From the IMG/VR virus record IMGVR_UViG_3300023171_000006, positions 1-36,600 of that record: a stretch of DNA of 36,600 nt; one strand, given 5' to 3'. The notes below the pieces were generated by a model. That model saw only the letters and a list, made by a program, of their open reading frames with translations. It searched no databases and was not told the DNA's origin. This document shows positions 15,222 through 22,681 of this stretch, piece by piece. The first letter of the stretch is position 1, and the number at the start of each line of letters is the position of its first letter. Origin of the DNA: a virus. The position numbers and the translations under genes are program-made.

Positions 15222-16778
15222 ATGCAGTTAGTACCTACGTGGTTTAACGCACTCGCAGACGGTGACATACGCCCACTATCATGGGGGGCGTTGATTTCAT
15301 TTACAAAAGACTACGACGACGACATCATTTTCTTCACTTATAACGTTTCCGAATACAATGGTGCCGATGTTTATGCTCCTACAGGCGATAATCCGCTTCA
15401 ATCTTGGGACAAATATGAATACACGGACTACTCTGAGCGTATTATTTACCAATCTGTACAACGGGAACTAGAATTTCCATACTCGGTTGTTAGTGCAATT
15501 GCGGATTTCTCACTAAATAACTATGACGACTATTTTACACCCAACTCTGGTTCACCACTCAGCGACTACATAATCCCTAAACGTCCTGTGAGACTTCTAC
15601 AGGGCTTCTCTACCGCTCTTTTGCCGCAGTTCGTTGGACTTACTCAGGGTATGCCAGATATCGCACACGAAGAAGGAACAGCAACTTTTACGGCGATGGA
15701 CTTCCTTACACAAATCTACTCAATGCCTATACGTAACACCGAGGCTATGCAAAATGTGAGAACTGACGAAATCCTTGCTAATATATTTGCCCAATTTGGA
15801 CTTACGCCAGACCAATATGACCTAGGGCACGGAAGAAACGTTGTAAAGTTCCTTTTCTTTGAGAAAGACCAGCAAACAGCGGGTGATGTAATCCGTCCAC
15901 TTATGCAAGCAGAGGGTGGACTACTCTGGCTAAGTGAAGAGGGGATAATTAAGTTCCGTCCACGACTTGAACAGCCGACTACTTCAAGCTATACATTTGA
16001 TAGTGATAGTATCATTACTCTATCTGTTTCAAGTGACGACCAAATCATTAACCACGTTATTATCAACACTGACGTTAGGGAAGTTCAGGACTTTCAGACG
16101 GTCTACTCAAAAAAGACTAGTGACAATACTCTAAACGTTATACCCGCGGGTGAGTCTGCCGTGTTTGTTGCTGAACTACAAGACCCGGTACTGACTGTTG
16201 AAGAGCCTGTGTATGGTTCAAATGCCGACGTTTCGTGGTTCACTGCTGCAACTTATGATGGGACAGATGTAACATCGGGTGTCTCTATTACATCGGTGGA
16301 GTTAAAGACCAACACGTACGAGATGACCATAGAAAACACAAATGGGTTCGACGTGAACATTAACCAGATGAGCATATGGGCGCAACCAGCTAAAAGAATA
16401 TCTGTTGAGCCAATCATTTACGAGAATAAAGACCAAGATTCAATTGATAAATACGAGGATAAACCCCTCGAGATTAGCAATAACTTTATTCAAGACATAG
16501 ATACGGCACGATCCCTTGCCATAACCATTTTAGATGAGTATGCAGAGTACGCCGATATTATCGAGATGGAGGTAAAGGGTAACCCAGCAATTCAACTATC
16601 GGATATAAATACTGTCGATTACGACAGTTACTCGGGTCAGTATCGTCTTATCGGTACGAGCAATAAGCTACAAGACTCAAAGTATACACAAATTATTAAA
16701 GCTAGAGGCTATAACCCCCGTACATGGTTTCAGTACGACGTTAGCGAATACAATGGCCCGGATGTTTACGCTCCCTAG
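15222..16778 (+). CDS. Tail tip / baseplate hub-like protein
   Basis: 518 aa. The central part ('RTDEILANIFAQFGLTPDQYDL...GDVIRPLMQAEGGLLWLSEEGIIKFRPR') resembles the hub domain of gp27/Tal-type and gp37-like siphovirus tail proteins. Residues 39-52 read 'YNVSEYNGADVYAP' and the last residues read 'YDVSEYNGPDVYAP', so the protein begins and ends with the same motif. Such a repeat may mark assembly contacts between neighbouring subunits or partner proteins. The call is from pattern and position. Confidence 0.7.
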   Translation: MQLVPTWFNALADGDIRPLSWGALISFTKDYDDDIIFFTYNVSEYNGADVYAPTGDNPLQSWDKYEYTDYSERIIYQSVQRELEFPYSVVSAIADFSLNNYDDYFTPNSGSPLSDYIIPKRPVRLLQGFSTALLPQFVGLTQGMPDIAHEEGTATFTAMDFLTQIYSMPIRNTEAMQNVRTDEILANIFAQFGLTPDQYDLGHGRNVVKFLFFEKDQQTAGDVIRPLMQAEGGLLWLSEEGIIKFRPRLEQPTTSSYTFDSDSIITLSVSSDDQIINHVIINTDVREVQDFQTVYSKKTSDNTLNVIPAGESAVFVAELQDPVLTVEEPVYGSNADVSWFTAATYDGTDVTSGVSITSVELKTNTYEMTIENTNGFDVNINQMSIWAQPAKRISVEPIIYENKDQDSIDKYEDKPLEISNNFIQDIDTARSLAITILDEYAEYADIIEMEVKGNPAIQLSDINTVDYDSYSGQYRLIGTSNKLQDSKYTQIIKARGYNPRTWFQYDVSEYNGPDVYAP

Positions 16779-16790
16779 AAAGGATTTACT

Positions 16791-17387
16791 ATGGATTTAA
16801 TTGAAACAATATCTACACCGGGACAAGGACTAACGAATAGTCTAGATGGTTCGATTGAGATTGAAGAGGGACTAGGGCGCATAATCGCAAATCGCCGAAC
16901 ACTACTCGGGAGAAGCCCCGCGCTGGGTACTGAGGGGTTATTTGTTACTAAAGAAGGGTTTGACGTCCTTACTGAGGCAGACTTAGAAAACTATATCTTT
17001 AACAGTAATCAAAACGTGCTTAAGTTCGTAGATAGTCTTACAGTAACGCTTCCGACGTATAACATTTCAAACGTTTCAGGTTGGGGGCAATTCAATGTAG
17101 CGATACCACCTTCAGCTTCTATTGCTCACGGGGCGACAACGAACCCAATCATTTTCTGCTTTATTCTCGCCACTGGTGGTGGAGGTTTGACATCTGTTGC
17201 ATTACCATCTATTGACCAACAGGTTGTAAGTGGTGCATTCGTTTCACGGGTCATTGGATTTGACGTTGATACAACAAACGTGAACTTCTACGACAGAACT
17301 GTTGTTAATGGTGCTTACTCAACGCCCGCTGCGCCACTCAACATACGTATTCATGTGTTCCAAGAGTCCACAGATACAAGTAACTAA
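16791..17387 (+). CDS. Putative tail/receptor-binding protein
   Basis: 198 aa, AAAGGA upstream. After an N-terminal segment likely to attach to the tail ('MDLIETISTPGQGLTNSLDG') it is beta-rich with 'WGQFNVAIPPSASIAHGATTNPIIF' and a GGGG turn, typical of tip or fibre head domains. No enzymatic motif is seen. Confidence 0.55.
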   Translation: MDLIETISTPGQGLTNSLDGSIEIEEGLGRIIANRRTLLGRSPALGTEGLFVTKEGFDVLTEADLENYIFNSNQNVLKFVDSLTVTLPTYNISNVSGWGQFNVAIPPSASIAHGATTNPIIFCFILATGGGGLTSVALPSIDQQVVSGAFVSRVIGFDVDTTNVNFYDRTVVNGAYSTPAAPLNIRIHVFQESTDTSN

Positions 17388-17413
17388 TATCTCAAGGAGG
17401 CTATAATAGTAAT

Positions 17414-17761
17414 ATGAAGAAACAACCAATCTTAAATAGGTTATGCGTTTGGGCTAAAATCCCAACTGATGGCTTATATTCCAAAAAATACACATCGAAC
17501 CGTACATATTCAGTTGGTAGAGAACTTGGTGTTGCGAGCACTGACAAACCTGTGTATGCCTACGCCAAAAACTATAAGAAAAGTAAACTAGACTTTTCAC
17601 TATTCATGTACAGTGATTCGTCAGACGAAAAGGTCATTGAGGAATTCTTTGATAAGTCTATCTCTAAAGTTACTGCACAAGTCGTCGCAGATGCTCTAGT
17701 TATTGCTTCATCAAACAACTTTGAATATACAGAACTAGAGTTTAAGGAGAGTGTAGCATGA
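17414..17761 (+). CDS. Hypothetical tail-region protein
   Basis: 115 aa, basic N-terminus (MKKQPILNRLCVWAKIPTDG). AAGGAGG (17395-17401) lies 12 nt from the ATG, which is long; TATAAT overlaps this leader at 17403-17408 and could be a weak promoter. It overlaps the next gene by ATGA. Function unknown; perhaps a fibre chaperone, given the next gene. Confidence 0.55.
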   Translation: MKKQPILNRLCVWAKIPTDGLYSKKYTSNRTYSVGRELGVASTDKPVYAYAKNYKKSKLDFSLFMYSDSSDEKVIEEFFDKSISKVTAQVVADALVIASSNNFEYTELEFKESVA

Positions 17762-18318
17762 GTTTGCCGTACCCAACTAAGGTAGTGTTGCCATTTGATA
17801 TTGCCACCGCACAGGATATGAATGAACGCCACGCTAATGATGTAGCACTTGCGGCCGGAACAGGACTCAACGATGATGTTGTAACACTAGACAAGATGGA
17901 TTACTCATCGTTTCCCCGATTCTTTGCTTATAAGTCAGGGGCAGCGCAAGCGATCAATACGACAACTGCTGTTGTTGCACTTCAAACAACACTTTACAAT
18001 GTTGGTAGCGCCTTTAATACTGGTACGAGCAGGTTCACAGTTCCAGCCGGAAAAGGTGGAGTGTATAACATCGCAATGGCTGGTGGTTTTGGAAACGCAG
18101 GTTCGATTCGCGCAACATTTATCGCACGCGTAAACGGGACGACCTCCTACGTTGGAACGGCCGTTGAAAATACATTTGTTCGTGGTACTGTGGCCGTTGA
18201 CATTCCACTTGTAGCAGGGGACTACGTTGAGTTCATTATCACAACATCTGGTACAGCATCAACGTCAACCGGAGTCGGGAACGTTTACTTCTCTGGACAC
18301 GTAGTAGCTAAAGATTAG
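17758..18318 (+). CDS. Tail protein with C1q/TNF-like jelly-roll head
   Basis: 186 aa. Residues 1-50 are an attachment segment ('MSLPYPTKVVLPFDIATAQDMNERHANDV'). Residues about 60-186 have the strand pattern of C1q-like trimeric heads: 'TRFTVPAGKGGVYNIAMAGGF', 'SIRATFIARVNG' and 'VDIPLVAGDYVEFIITTSG'. Such heads form trimeric receptor-binding tips in phage tails. Good candidate for host-surface recognition. Confidence 0.7.
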   Translation: MSLPYPTKVVLPFDIATAQDMNERHANDVALAAGTGLNDDVVTLDKMDYSSFPRFFAYKSGAAQAINTTTAVVALQTTLYNVGSAFNTGTSRFTVPAGKGGVYNIAMAGGFGNAGSIRATFIARVNGTTSYVGTAVENTFVRGTVAVDIPLVAGDYVEFIITTSGTASTSTGVGNVYFSGHVVAKD

Positions 18319-18326
18319 GAGGAATC

Positions 18327-18425
18327 ATGGAAAATACAGAACAACGTGAAAAACAAGTCGAAGTAATTGATGGTGTCGAGCACTTCTACTATGCAGGCGA
18401 TACGCTATTGCAAATAGAAGGATAG
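18327..18425 (+). CDS. Small acidic protein, 32 aa
   Basis: Starts 4 nt after AGGAGGA (18318-18324 region), a strong Shine-Dalgarno, and ends 2 nt before the next ATG. The peptide is MENTEQREKQVEVIDGVEHF then YYAGDTLLQIEG. The strong ribosome site and packing between genes support it. Function unknown. Confidence 0.6.
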   Translation: MENTEQREKQVEVIDGVEHFYYAGDTLLQIEG

Positions 18426-18427
18426 AT

Positions 18428-18592
18428 ATGAACTGGTCATCCATAAAACAACGAGCACTAAGGTCAGGTCACCTCACAATCATACACTTGTGGTTGCTTG
18501 CCTCTATAGTCACGGCAGTTTGGGTTTATGGGTCGGTCATCAGGGAAGTATCTACGCCAGCGTCACAACTAACACCAAGCAGGAGTAAATAA
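18428..18592 (+). CDS. Small single-pass membrane protein, 54 aa
   Basis: Basic N-terminus followed by one hydrophobic segment (about residues 16-38, 'LTIIHLWLLASIVTAVWVYG') and a short polar tail. It lies 2 nt after the previous stop and 1 nt before the next gene. Could be part of the lysis set further downstream. Confidence 0.6.
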   Translation: MNWSSIKQRALRSGHLTIIHLWLLASIVTAVWVYGSVIREVSTPASQLTPSRSK

Positions 18593-18593
18593 C

Positions 18594-18968
18594 ATGAGTC
18601 ACGTAATCGGTACAGTAACACTCGGGAGTCCAACTGGTTTAACTACTGTTGTATTAGGATTTCAACCAATAGCATGTCGTCTCACCGTATCATCTAAGGG
18701 TGGTGAGGTATACGCACATATGTCGATAGGCGCAGCAGATGCAGCGAATACAGCTGTGTTTAACTCTATTATCCAAGACACTACGGGCGGTAAGAGTACC
18801 CAAGGTGCGGCGACTCAGGGTAGGGTTGTAAGCCTCTACGAGCGCGTAAGCGGAACTCTCACCGAAGTTCTTGGTGTCAACTTTGATTCGTTCGTATCTA
18901 ACGGTGTAAGGCTCAATATCGTTGTGCCTCACTCCGGCTATCAAGTAATGCTCGAAGCTTGGAACTAA
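18594..18968 (+). CDS. Putative structural (tail accessory) protein
   Basis: 124 aa, beta-rich and Gly/Ser/Thr/Val-rich with no membrane segment ('GTVTLGSPTGLTTVVLGFQ', 'GVRLNIVVPHSGYQVMLEAWN'). A jelly-roll-like accessory virion protein is plausible. AGCAGGAG upstream. Confidence 0.55.
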   Translation: MSHVIGTVTLGSPTGLTTVVLGFQPIACRLTVSSKGGEVYAHMSIGAADAANTAVFNSIIQDTTGGKSTQGAATQGRVVSLYERVSGTLTEVLGVNFDSFVSNGVRLNIVVPHSGYQVMLEAWN

Positions 18969-18969
18969 C

Positions 18970-19416
18970 ATGAGCTTACCAGACGACCACAACATGTTCG
19001 GCAAGAAACTGTTTTGGGTCGCGCTGGTTCTCTTAGCTTTAATCATTGGACTCGCGTTACTCGGAAGTGTACAGTACTCAAAGGTACAGAACGCGATTCA
19101 ATACATCGACTCGAAACCACAAAGAGAGGTTCTTCAAAATGTTTACACAACCATTGAACAAGTCGCCAAAAGCAACTACGACCTAGCTGTTGAGGGCGGT
19201 TTTACTGGTACTCAGCAAGAATACCTCGATAGTCTAAAGGGTGATGAAGGGAAAAAAGGTGAGGATTCTGTCTCAACCGTCACTATTATTGAAAAAGAAA
19301 CATCTAGACCTATAGAACTAGGCAAGGACTCCGAAGGTAATACAGTCTGGCGTGTAGCTGGAGATACATTCTATAGAGTTCTCCCTACAGTAAGTGAGGC
19401 GGAAATACTGCGATGA
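18970..19416 (+). CDS. Membrane-anchored protein with collagen-like linker
   Basis: 148 aa. A hydrophobic segment at about residues 14-36 ('FWVALVLLALIIGLALLGS') is followed by a helical stretch. The segment 'FTGTQQEYLDSLKGDEGKKG' (about 79-98) resembles the 'GYTGSEAEWLxSLKGxxG' motif that precedes collagen-like repeats in tail fibres. Such a motif on a membrane-anchored protein is unusual. It is the first gene of a membrane-protein run before the endolysin, so a spanin- or holin-related role is possible but unproven. Confidence 0.6.
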   Translation: MSLPDDHNMFGKKLFWVALVLLALIIGLALLGSVQYSKVQNAIQYIDSKPQREVLQNVYTTIEQVAKSNYDLAVEGGFTGTQQEYLDSLKGDEGKKGEDSVSTVTIIEKETSRPIELGKDSEGNTVWRVAGDTFYRVLPTVSEAEILR

Positions 19417-19697
19417 ACTTCCTTGAGTACTTCTCTGAAACTATTGTGAATAGCTCCGTAGAAGGCGAGTTTCTTAGATATGGTTTACTCGGTGCTGTAA
19501 CATTGATTGCTTTCGCGGTCATTATCTATCAGGAACGGCGCAACACCAAAAAAGACGAAAAGATCGAGTCACTTCTCACTAAGCTAGCCGATAACGCAAC
19601 ACAGGTTAACGACGGGCTGAAAGAGCCACTATCAAAACAGGCTGAACTAAGCCAAAGGATTTACGATGTCTTACTTAGTGGCAAGCGGAGTCAATAG
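19413..19697 (+). CDS. Small membrane protein with coiled coil (holin-like)
   Basis: 94 aa, ATGA overlap with the previous gene. One transmembrane segment at about residues 23-41 ('YGLLGAVTLIAFAVIIYQE'), then a charged helix ('RRNTKKDEKIESLLTKLADN'). The layout (short periplasmic N-terminus, one membrane span, cytoplasmic coiled coil) fits class III holin-like or antiholin proteins. Context supports a lysis role. Confidence 0.6.
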   Translation: MNFLEYFSETIVNSSVEGEFLRYGLLGAVTLIAFAVIIYQERRNTKKDEKIESLLTKLADNATQVNDGLKEPLSKQAELSQRIYDVLLSGKRSQ

Positions 19698-19698
19698 T

Positions 19699-19911
19699 AT
19701 GGGTTTCTTCGGACGTTTTAAACGTGAACAAAAGCCCGAGAAACTCGACGAGCGGGAGATTCTTGCTAATAAGTTGAATAGAGAACTACTCAAAGCTGCT
19801 AAAGACTCTGCCGATAATACGAAAAAACTTAATGCCCTATTGGAGGAAGATAACGATAGCGTTACGCTCAAGATATTCATTGCTACGGGCGGCGTAAGGA
19901 GAATGAAGTGA
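19699..19911 (+). CDS. Small charged helical protein
   Basis: 70 aa from ATG 19699, 1 nt after the previous stop; an upstream ATG at 19666 would overlap more and has no ribosome site. Lys/Glu-rich amphipathic helices (MGFFGRFKREQKPEKLDERE...) with no membrane segment. It resembles the cytoplasmic tail of the preceding protein in composition. Confidence 0.5.
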   Translation: MGFFGRFKREQKPEKLDEREILANKLNRELLKAAKDSADNTKKLNALLEEDNDSVTLKIFIATGGVRRMK

Positions 19912-20294
19912 TGGACATGTTCTGGCAAGTTATTAACTTTCTAGCTAACTCTGATGTAGCCATATTTTCACGGCTAGCATTAGTGATAGCTGGAGTACTA
20001 ATCTATTCGTGGACAGTACTAAAACAAGTCGTTGAGCTTGGTTACTACTGGAACAGAGACGATGGATTTAACCGACTCCGTGTCATCATCGCCTCGCTCG
20101 TTACAATCAACACCCTATCCGGTGTACCAGTCGCCGTCTACTTTGGACTTCGATGGAGTGGTGTTGCTGCAATCGAAATGCCTGAACTTCAAGACTTGAT
20201 AGTAGTTTTGGGTGGAGTTACCTACTTCGTCAGCTCGGTCATGACAGCCCTAATCTATGTGTATCAACGTAAACTACCGGAGGTAAGTAAATAA
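19911..20294 (+). CDS. Three-span membrane protein
   Basis: 127 aa from ATG 19911 (GTG 19908 possible). Hydrophobic segments at about residues 18-38, 58-80 and 90-115. AAGGAG (19896-19901) lies upstream. It directly precedes the endolysin with a TAATG junction, so holin or holin-accessory function is likely. Confidence 0.65.
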   Translation: MDMFWQVINFLANSDVAIFSRLALVIAGVLIYSWTVLKQVVELGYYWNRDDGFNRLRVIIASLVTINTLSGVPVAVYFGLRWSGVAAIEMPELQDLIVVLGGVTYFVSSVMTALIYVYQRKLPEVSK

Positions 20295-20956
20295 TGTGGA
20301 ATCAACTAGTAGTACCAAAGACTGATATACCTTACGTGGGTGGGCTTTGTGAGGGTTATGTAGAGGGTACGGTTGGGAAAGCCACGCTACCAACACCCGA
20401 TAATCCTATAACGTATGGAGTATACCCCACTGCGACGGCTGCATGGAACGACAACAAAGGTAATCATCCTAACGAGTTACCACCAGCGGGGTTATCGGTA
20501 GCTTTGTACTTCTCTCTCGGTTCTACCAAAGCAGGGCACACGGCCGTTATCCGTCCGAACGGGAAAGTGGTAACATCAGCAAAGTCAGGTTACAATGAAC
20601 ATGGATATGAATACCCTAATCTTGATGCCATGGTTTCGGATTACGCAAAGCACAATAAGGGTTGTACGTATCTTGGTTGGACTGAGTACATAGGAAAACT
20701 AAGAATAGTTGAATGGAAGGAAGAAAACATGTTAACTAGACCAATAGCAGAGATTCTGTACAGGTTCTATCTAAAACGCAAAATCAAGCAACATGAGTTG
20801 GATGCTTTGGTAGGAAAGTACACCGCCGACCAAGTTGCAAAAGACATCGTAAACTCCGACGAGTACAAAAAGATTGTCGAAGACACCAAAGCTACTGGCT
20901 CACCGTCACTCCGTCACCTACCTGAGGCAATTAGGGTTCTATTTAACCAGAAGTAA
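20294..20956 (+). CDS. Endolysin, CHAP/NlpC-P60-like amidase or endopeptidase
   Basis: 220 aa. Papain-like cell-wall hydrolase. The predicted nucleophile is Cys19 in GGLCEGYV and the general base His82 in KAGHTAVI, with 'ATAAWNDNKGNHPNELPPAGLSVALYFSLG' between them as in CHAP domains. Residues about 145-220 form a helical C-terminal domain of unknown binding target ('RPIAEILYRFYLKRKIKQHE'). There is no signal peptide, so export needs a holin; holin-like genes flank it. Cleaves a peptide bond in peptidoglycan; which one cannot be told. Confidence 0.8.
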   Translation: MWNQLVVPKTDIPYVGGLCEGYVEGTVGKATLPTPDNPITYGVYPTATAAWNDNKGNHPNELPPAGLSVALYFSLGSTKAGHTAVIRPNGKVVTSAKSGYNEHGYEYPNLDAMVSDYAKHNKGCTYLGWTEYIGKLRIVEWKEENMLTRPIAEILYRFYLKRKIKQHELDALVGKYTADQVAKDIVNSDEYKKIVEDTKATGSPSLRHLPEAIRVLFNQK

Positions 20957-21037
20957 CCTATGGTTGAAATAAGTTGAAGAGATAAGGCGTGGGTCACAAA
21001 GTTTTTAAAGAAAGCACGTAAATTAAGGAGAGATAAA

Positions 21038-21238
21038 ATGAAGAATAAATTGTATGACATCCTCAAGTGGGTAGCAATCACAGTACTACCAGCAGTTAAC
21101 GCCTTTTGGGTCACTGTAGCGAACGCGTGGGGGCTTAACTATGTTGAACCCGTATCGATTACTATCGCGGCTCTAAACGCGCTCCTAGGGCTTCTGGTGG
21201 GTGTTTCAGCCGTGAATTACGCCAAGAAAAACAAGTAG
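21038..21238 (+). CDS. Holin (two-span, Dp-1/r1t-like)
   Basis: 66 aa. Short basic N-terminus (MKNKLYDILKW), two hydrophobic segments (about 11-30 and 39-58) and a basic tail (KKNK), the normal layout of class II holins; 'YDILKWVAITVLPAVNAFW' matches Dp-1-type holins. AAGGAGAG (21024-21031) precedes the ATG. It is the last gene before a strong terminator. Confidence 0.8.
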   Translation: MKNKLYDILKWVAITVLPAVNAFWVTVANAWGLNYVEPVSITIAALNALLGLLVGVSAVNYAKKNK

Positions 21239-21252
21239 ACTACCTACACATA

Positions 21253-21288
21253 AAAATAATCCCCTTCCGGTTGGTTGGGGATTATTTT
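21253..21288. terminator. Bidirectional terminator after lysis genes
   Basis: 12-bp stem AAAATAATCCCC/GGGGATTATTTT with a 12-nt loop. It has T-rich 3' sides on both strands, so it can end the late + transcript and any minus-strand RNA arriving from the 21289-21960 region. Confidence 0.9.
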
Positions 21289-21751
21289 GGGTAGTGTGCC
21301 GATGCATTATCTTAAACACCGTCACACTTGGATTGTAGCATAGTATTCAAAACAGGGGAGAGGGCGATAGGTATTTACGGTACTACCCTATTTACGTCCT
21401 ATCGTTGGGTGCGTCAGCGCAGTAGTACATGTCGACTTTCACCTGCAATTTATCCCTCACATCTGTCTTCAATCTCTATATATACAAGGTACTAGTAGCG
21501 AAGGTGTTTACGCACCAGCTCCATCGAAGCCCGAAAGTATCACTACCAGTACCCTATATACATAGAGTGATTAAGCGTGGATGCTAGTAGCAAAACGGGC
21601 TAATAGGGGGACTTTTTAGATCTCTACCCGTGCCTTCTCGGTGCCTGGGTTTCATACCCGATTATCAAACTCTTTCTACTGGATTTTTACCAGAATTGCT
21701 CACTGCTAAATTACTACTAGCACTCACGCTTAATGTGTTACAGACAAGGAA

Positions 21752-21877
21752 GAGCGGGCAAGGATTTGACAGCAGCCGTAGCCAAACCTGTTTCAATCAC
21801 CTTGCATGATGCCAGACTCGCCGCTGTCGCACTGGTCATCTAAATACAGCTAGCGTCTACCTATTCCGCCACCGCTC
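21752..21877 (-). ncRNA. tRNA-Leu-like domain with enlarged loops (RNA2 head)
   Basis: Read on the minus strand, it opens with GAGCGG, then the canonical Leu D-arm segment GGCGGAATAGGTAGACGC, and closes with CCTTGCCCGCTC. GAGCGG pairs with CCGCTC. An anticodon-stem-like GCTGT/ACAGC encloses 18 nt instead of 7. The T-stem CAAGG/CCTTG encloses 36 nt, starting T and ending TCAAAT; joined, these would give the normal T-loop TTCAAAT. Flanks GTTACAGACAA (21892-21882) and TTGTCTGTAAC (21747-21737) pair over 11 bp. It is not a normal tRNA gene. It may be an intron-bearing tRNA, a degenerate tRNA or a tRNA mimic. Confidence 0.6.
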
Positions 21878-21932
21878 ATCTTTGTCTGTAACCTATATTG
21901 TAAAGGAACTATACAGCTTCGTAACTGGTTGT

Positions 21933-21960
21933 ATTATACCACAAGTTAAATAGGCTGCAA
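21933..21960 (-). promoter_or_regulatory. Minus-strand promoter for RNA2
   Basis: TTGCAG (21960-21955), 16-nt spacer, then extended -10 TGG-TATAAT (TATAAT 21938-21933). The -35 sits in the 3' arm of a GGCTGC/GCAGCC hairpin (21953-21976) that may end the upstream minus-strand RNA. Confidence 0.7.
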
Positions 21961-22549
21961 GTTTAAGTCGGCAGCCCACGACCCTTCTCACCTCGGAACG
22001 GGGAAGTGTTCTAAGGGGAGGCGCTATATACGCCATAGCAGCGAGATAATCTCACACTCCTTTCAACGGCGAATGGGGTGTTCTCCTTCCTAGAGTGGGA
22101 CTCTGGCTACAGTATACTCCTATTTTTAGACATGTTTAAACAACCCCTTTTCCCTGCTGTAAATAGTGGGGGAGTTATGTCAATCAAGCAATCCCTGAGT
22201 AAGTTCGGATAACAACTTCTTGCATTTTCTTGTGATTTAACAACAGAGAGAACAACAATGATTGTGAATTAAAGGTATGTAAGAGTACGCCATACTTTTC
22301 GTGGGTAGACACTAAACTACCGTATCACCTAGAAGCGGCCTAGGGCATGATTCTCTGCCACACGTCAATGACGCACTCACAGATACCTTCAATCGTTATA
22401 GACAGAAAAGAGAGCGTAGGACAGGCAGACTTGAACTGCAACCTGTTCGGTGATGCATCCTATAGCACTAACGAACTGTTCTCAAGCAATATTGAACTAC
22501 TGCGCCCTCATCACTATCTATAACGTTTGAACAAACTATTTGTTAAGGT
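21947..22549 (-). ncRNA. RNA1: large structured candidate ncRNA with tRNA-like head
   Basis: There is no protein gene in this stretch. A minus-strand promoter (22556-22584) would start RNA near 22549. First comes an AACAAA/TTTGTT hairpin, then a tRNA-like domain (22410-22509) closed by a 12-bp outer helix. Next is a three-armed fold (22322-22386: closing GTATC/GATAC, arms CCTAG/CTAGG, GGCA/TGCC and CGTC/GACG), and then several hairpins including GGCG/CGCC near 22020-22034 and a GAGA/TCTC stem near 22041-22055. The 3' end is uncertain; the GGCTGC/GCAGCC hairpin followed by TATTTAAC at 21953-21976 is my best guess. The overall plan matches RNA2. Confidence 0.5.
22410..22509 (-). ncRNA. tRNA-like domain with enlarged anticodon loop (RNA1 head)
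   Basis: Minus strand: GAGGGCGCAG pairs with CTACGCTCTC over 10 positions (one G-U, one C-A). TA then a D-stem GTTC/GAAC, an anticodon-stem-like GTTCG/CGAAC enclosing 22 nt rather than 7, and a T-arm GCAG-TTCAAGT-CTGC with a normal T-loop. Outer flanks CTATCTATAACG (22514-22525 on +) and CGTTATAGACAG (22394-22405 on +) form a 12-bp helix with one G-U. The flanks align base by base with those of the RNA2 domain, so the two precursors are homologous. No anticodon can be assigned. Confidence 0.55.
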
Positions 22550-22555
22550 ATCTAA

Positions 22556-22584
22556 ATAATATTCCATTCTACTCATCAGTACAA
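22556..22584 (-). promoter_or_regulatory. Minus-strand promoter for RNA1
   Basis: TTGTAC (22584-22579), 17-nt spacer, TATTAT (22561-22556). Spacing is ideal for a sigma-70-type promoter. Confidence 0.55.
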
Positions 22585-22681
22585 TGCGAGCTTTACGATA
22601 GCCTAAAACGTTGAGCCATAGGTCGCATCATTTCTTTATACTCGCATCTGCACCTTAATGGTCAACAGCTCCCCACGAGTG

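Larger units (their letters stand above)
21253..21926 (-). ncRNA. RNA2: large structured candidate ncRNA with tRNA-like head
   Basis: No protein gene fits 21289-21930 on either strand. On the minus strand a good promoter (21933-21960) would start RNA at about 21926, and the bidirectional terminator at 21253-21288 would end it after about 670 nt. The RNA contains, 5' to 3': a tRNA-Leu-like domain (21752-21877) closed by an 11-bp outer helix; a long helix 21714-21734 with 21570-21590; another long helix pairing GGTACTGGTAG (minus strand, 21553-21543) with CTACTAGTACC (21498-21488), extended by TATATA on both sides; and a two-stem pseudoknot (21365-21428). Size and layout recall the large phage RNAs GOLLD and ROOL, which also lie near or contain tRNAs. 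I cannot test membership. Confidence 0.65.

Noticed and set aside
22580-22600. CTGATGAG on the minus strand as a hammerhead ribozyme core
   Set aside because: No GAAA box and no third stem with a cleavage triplet in the right order could be found.
22584-22647. ATGCGAG/CTCGCAT 7-bp pairing as another tRNA gene
   Set aside because: No D-arm or T-loop signature on either strand. The half-site also pairs with a nearby TCGCAT, so it is only a candidate hairpin.
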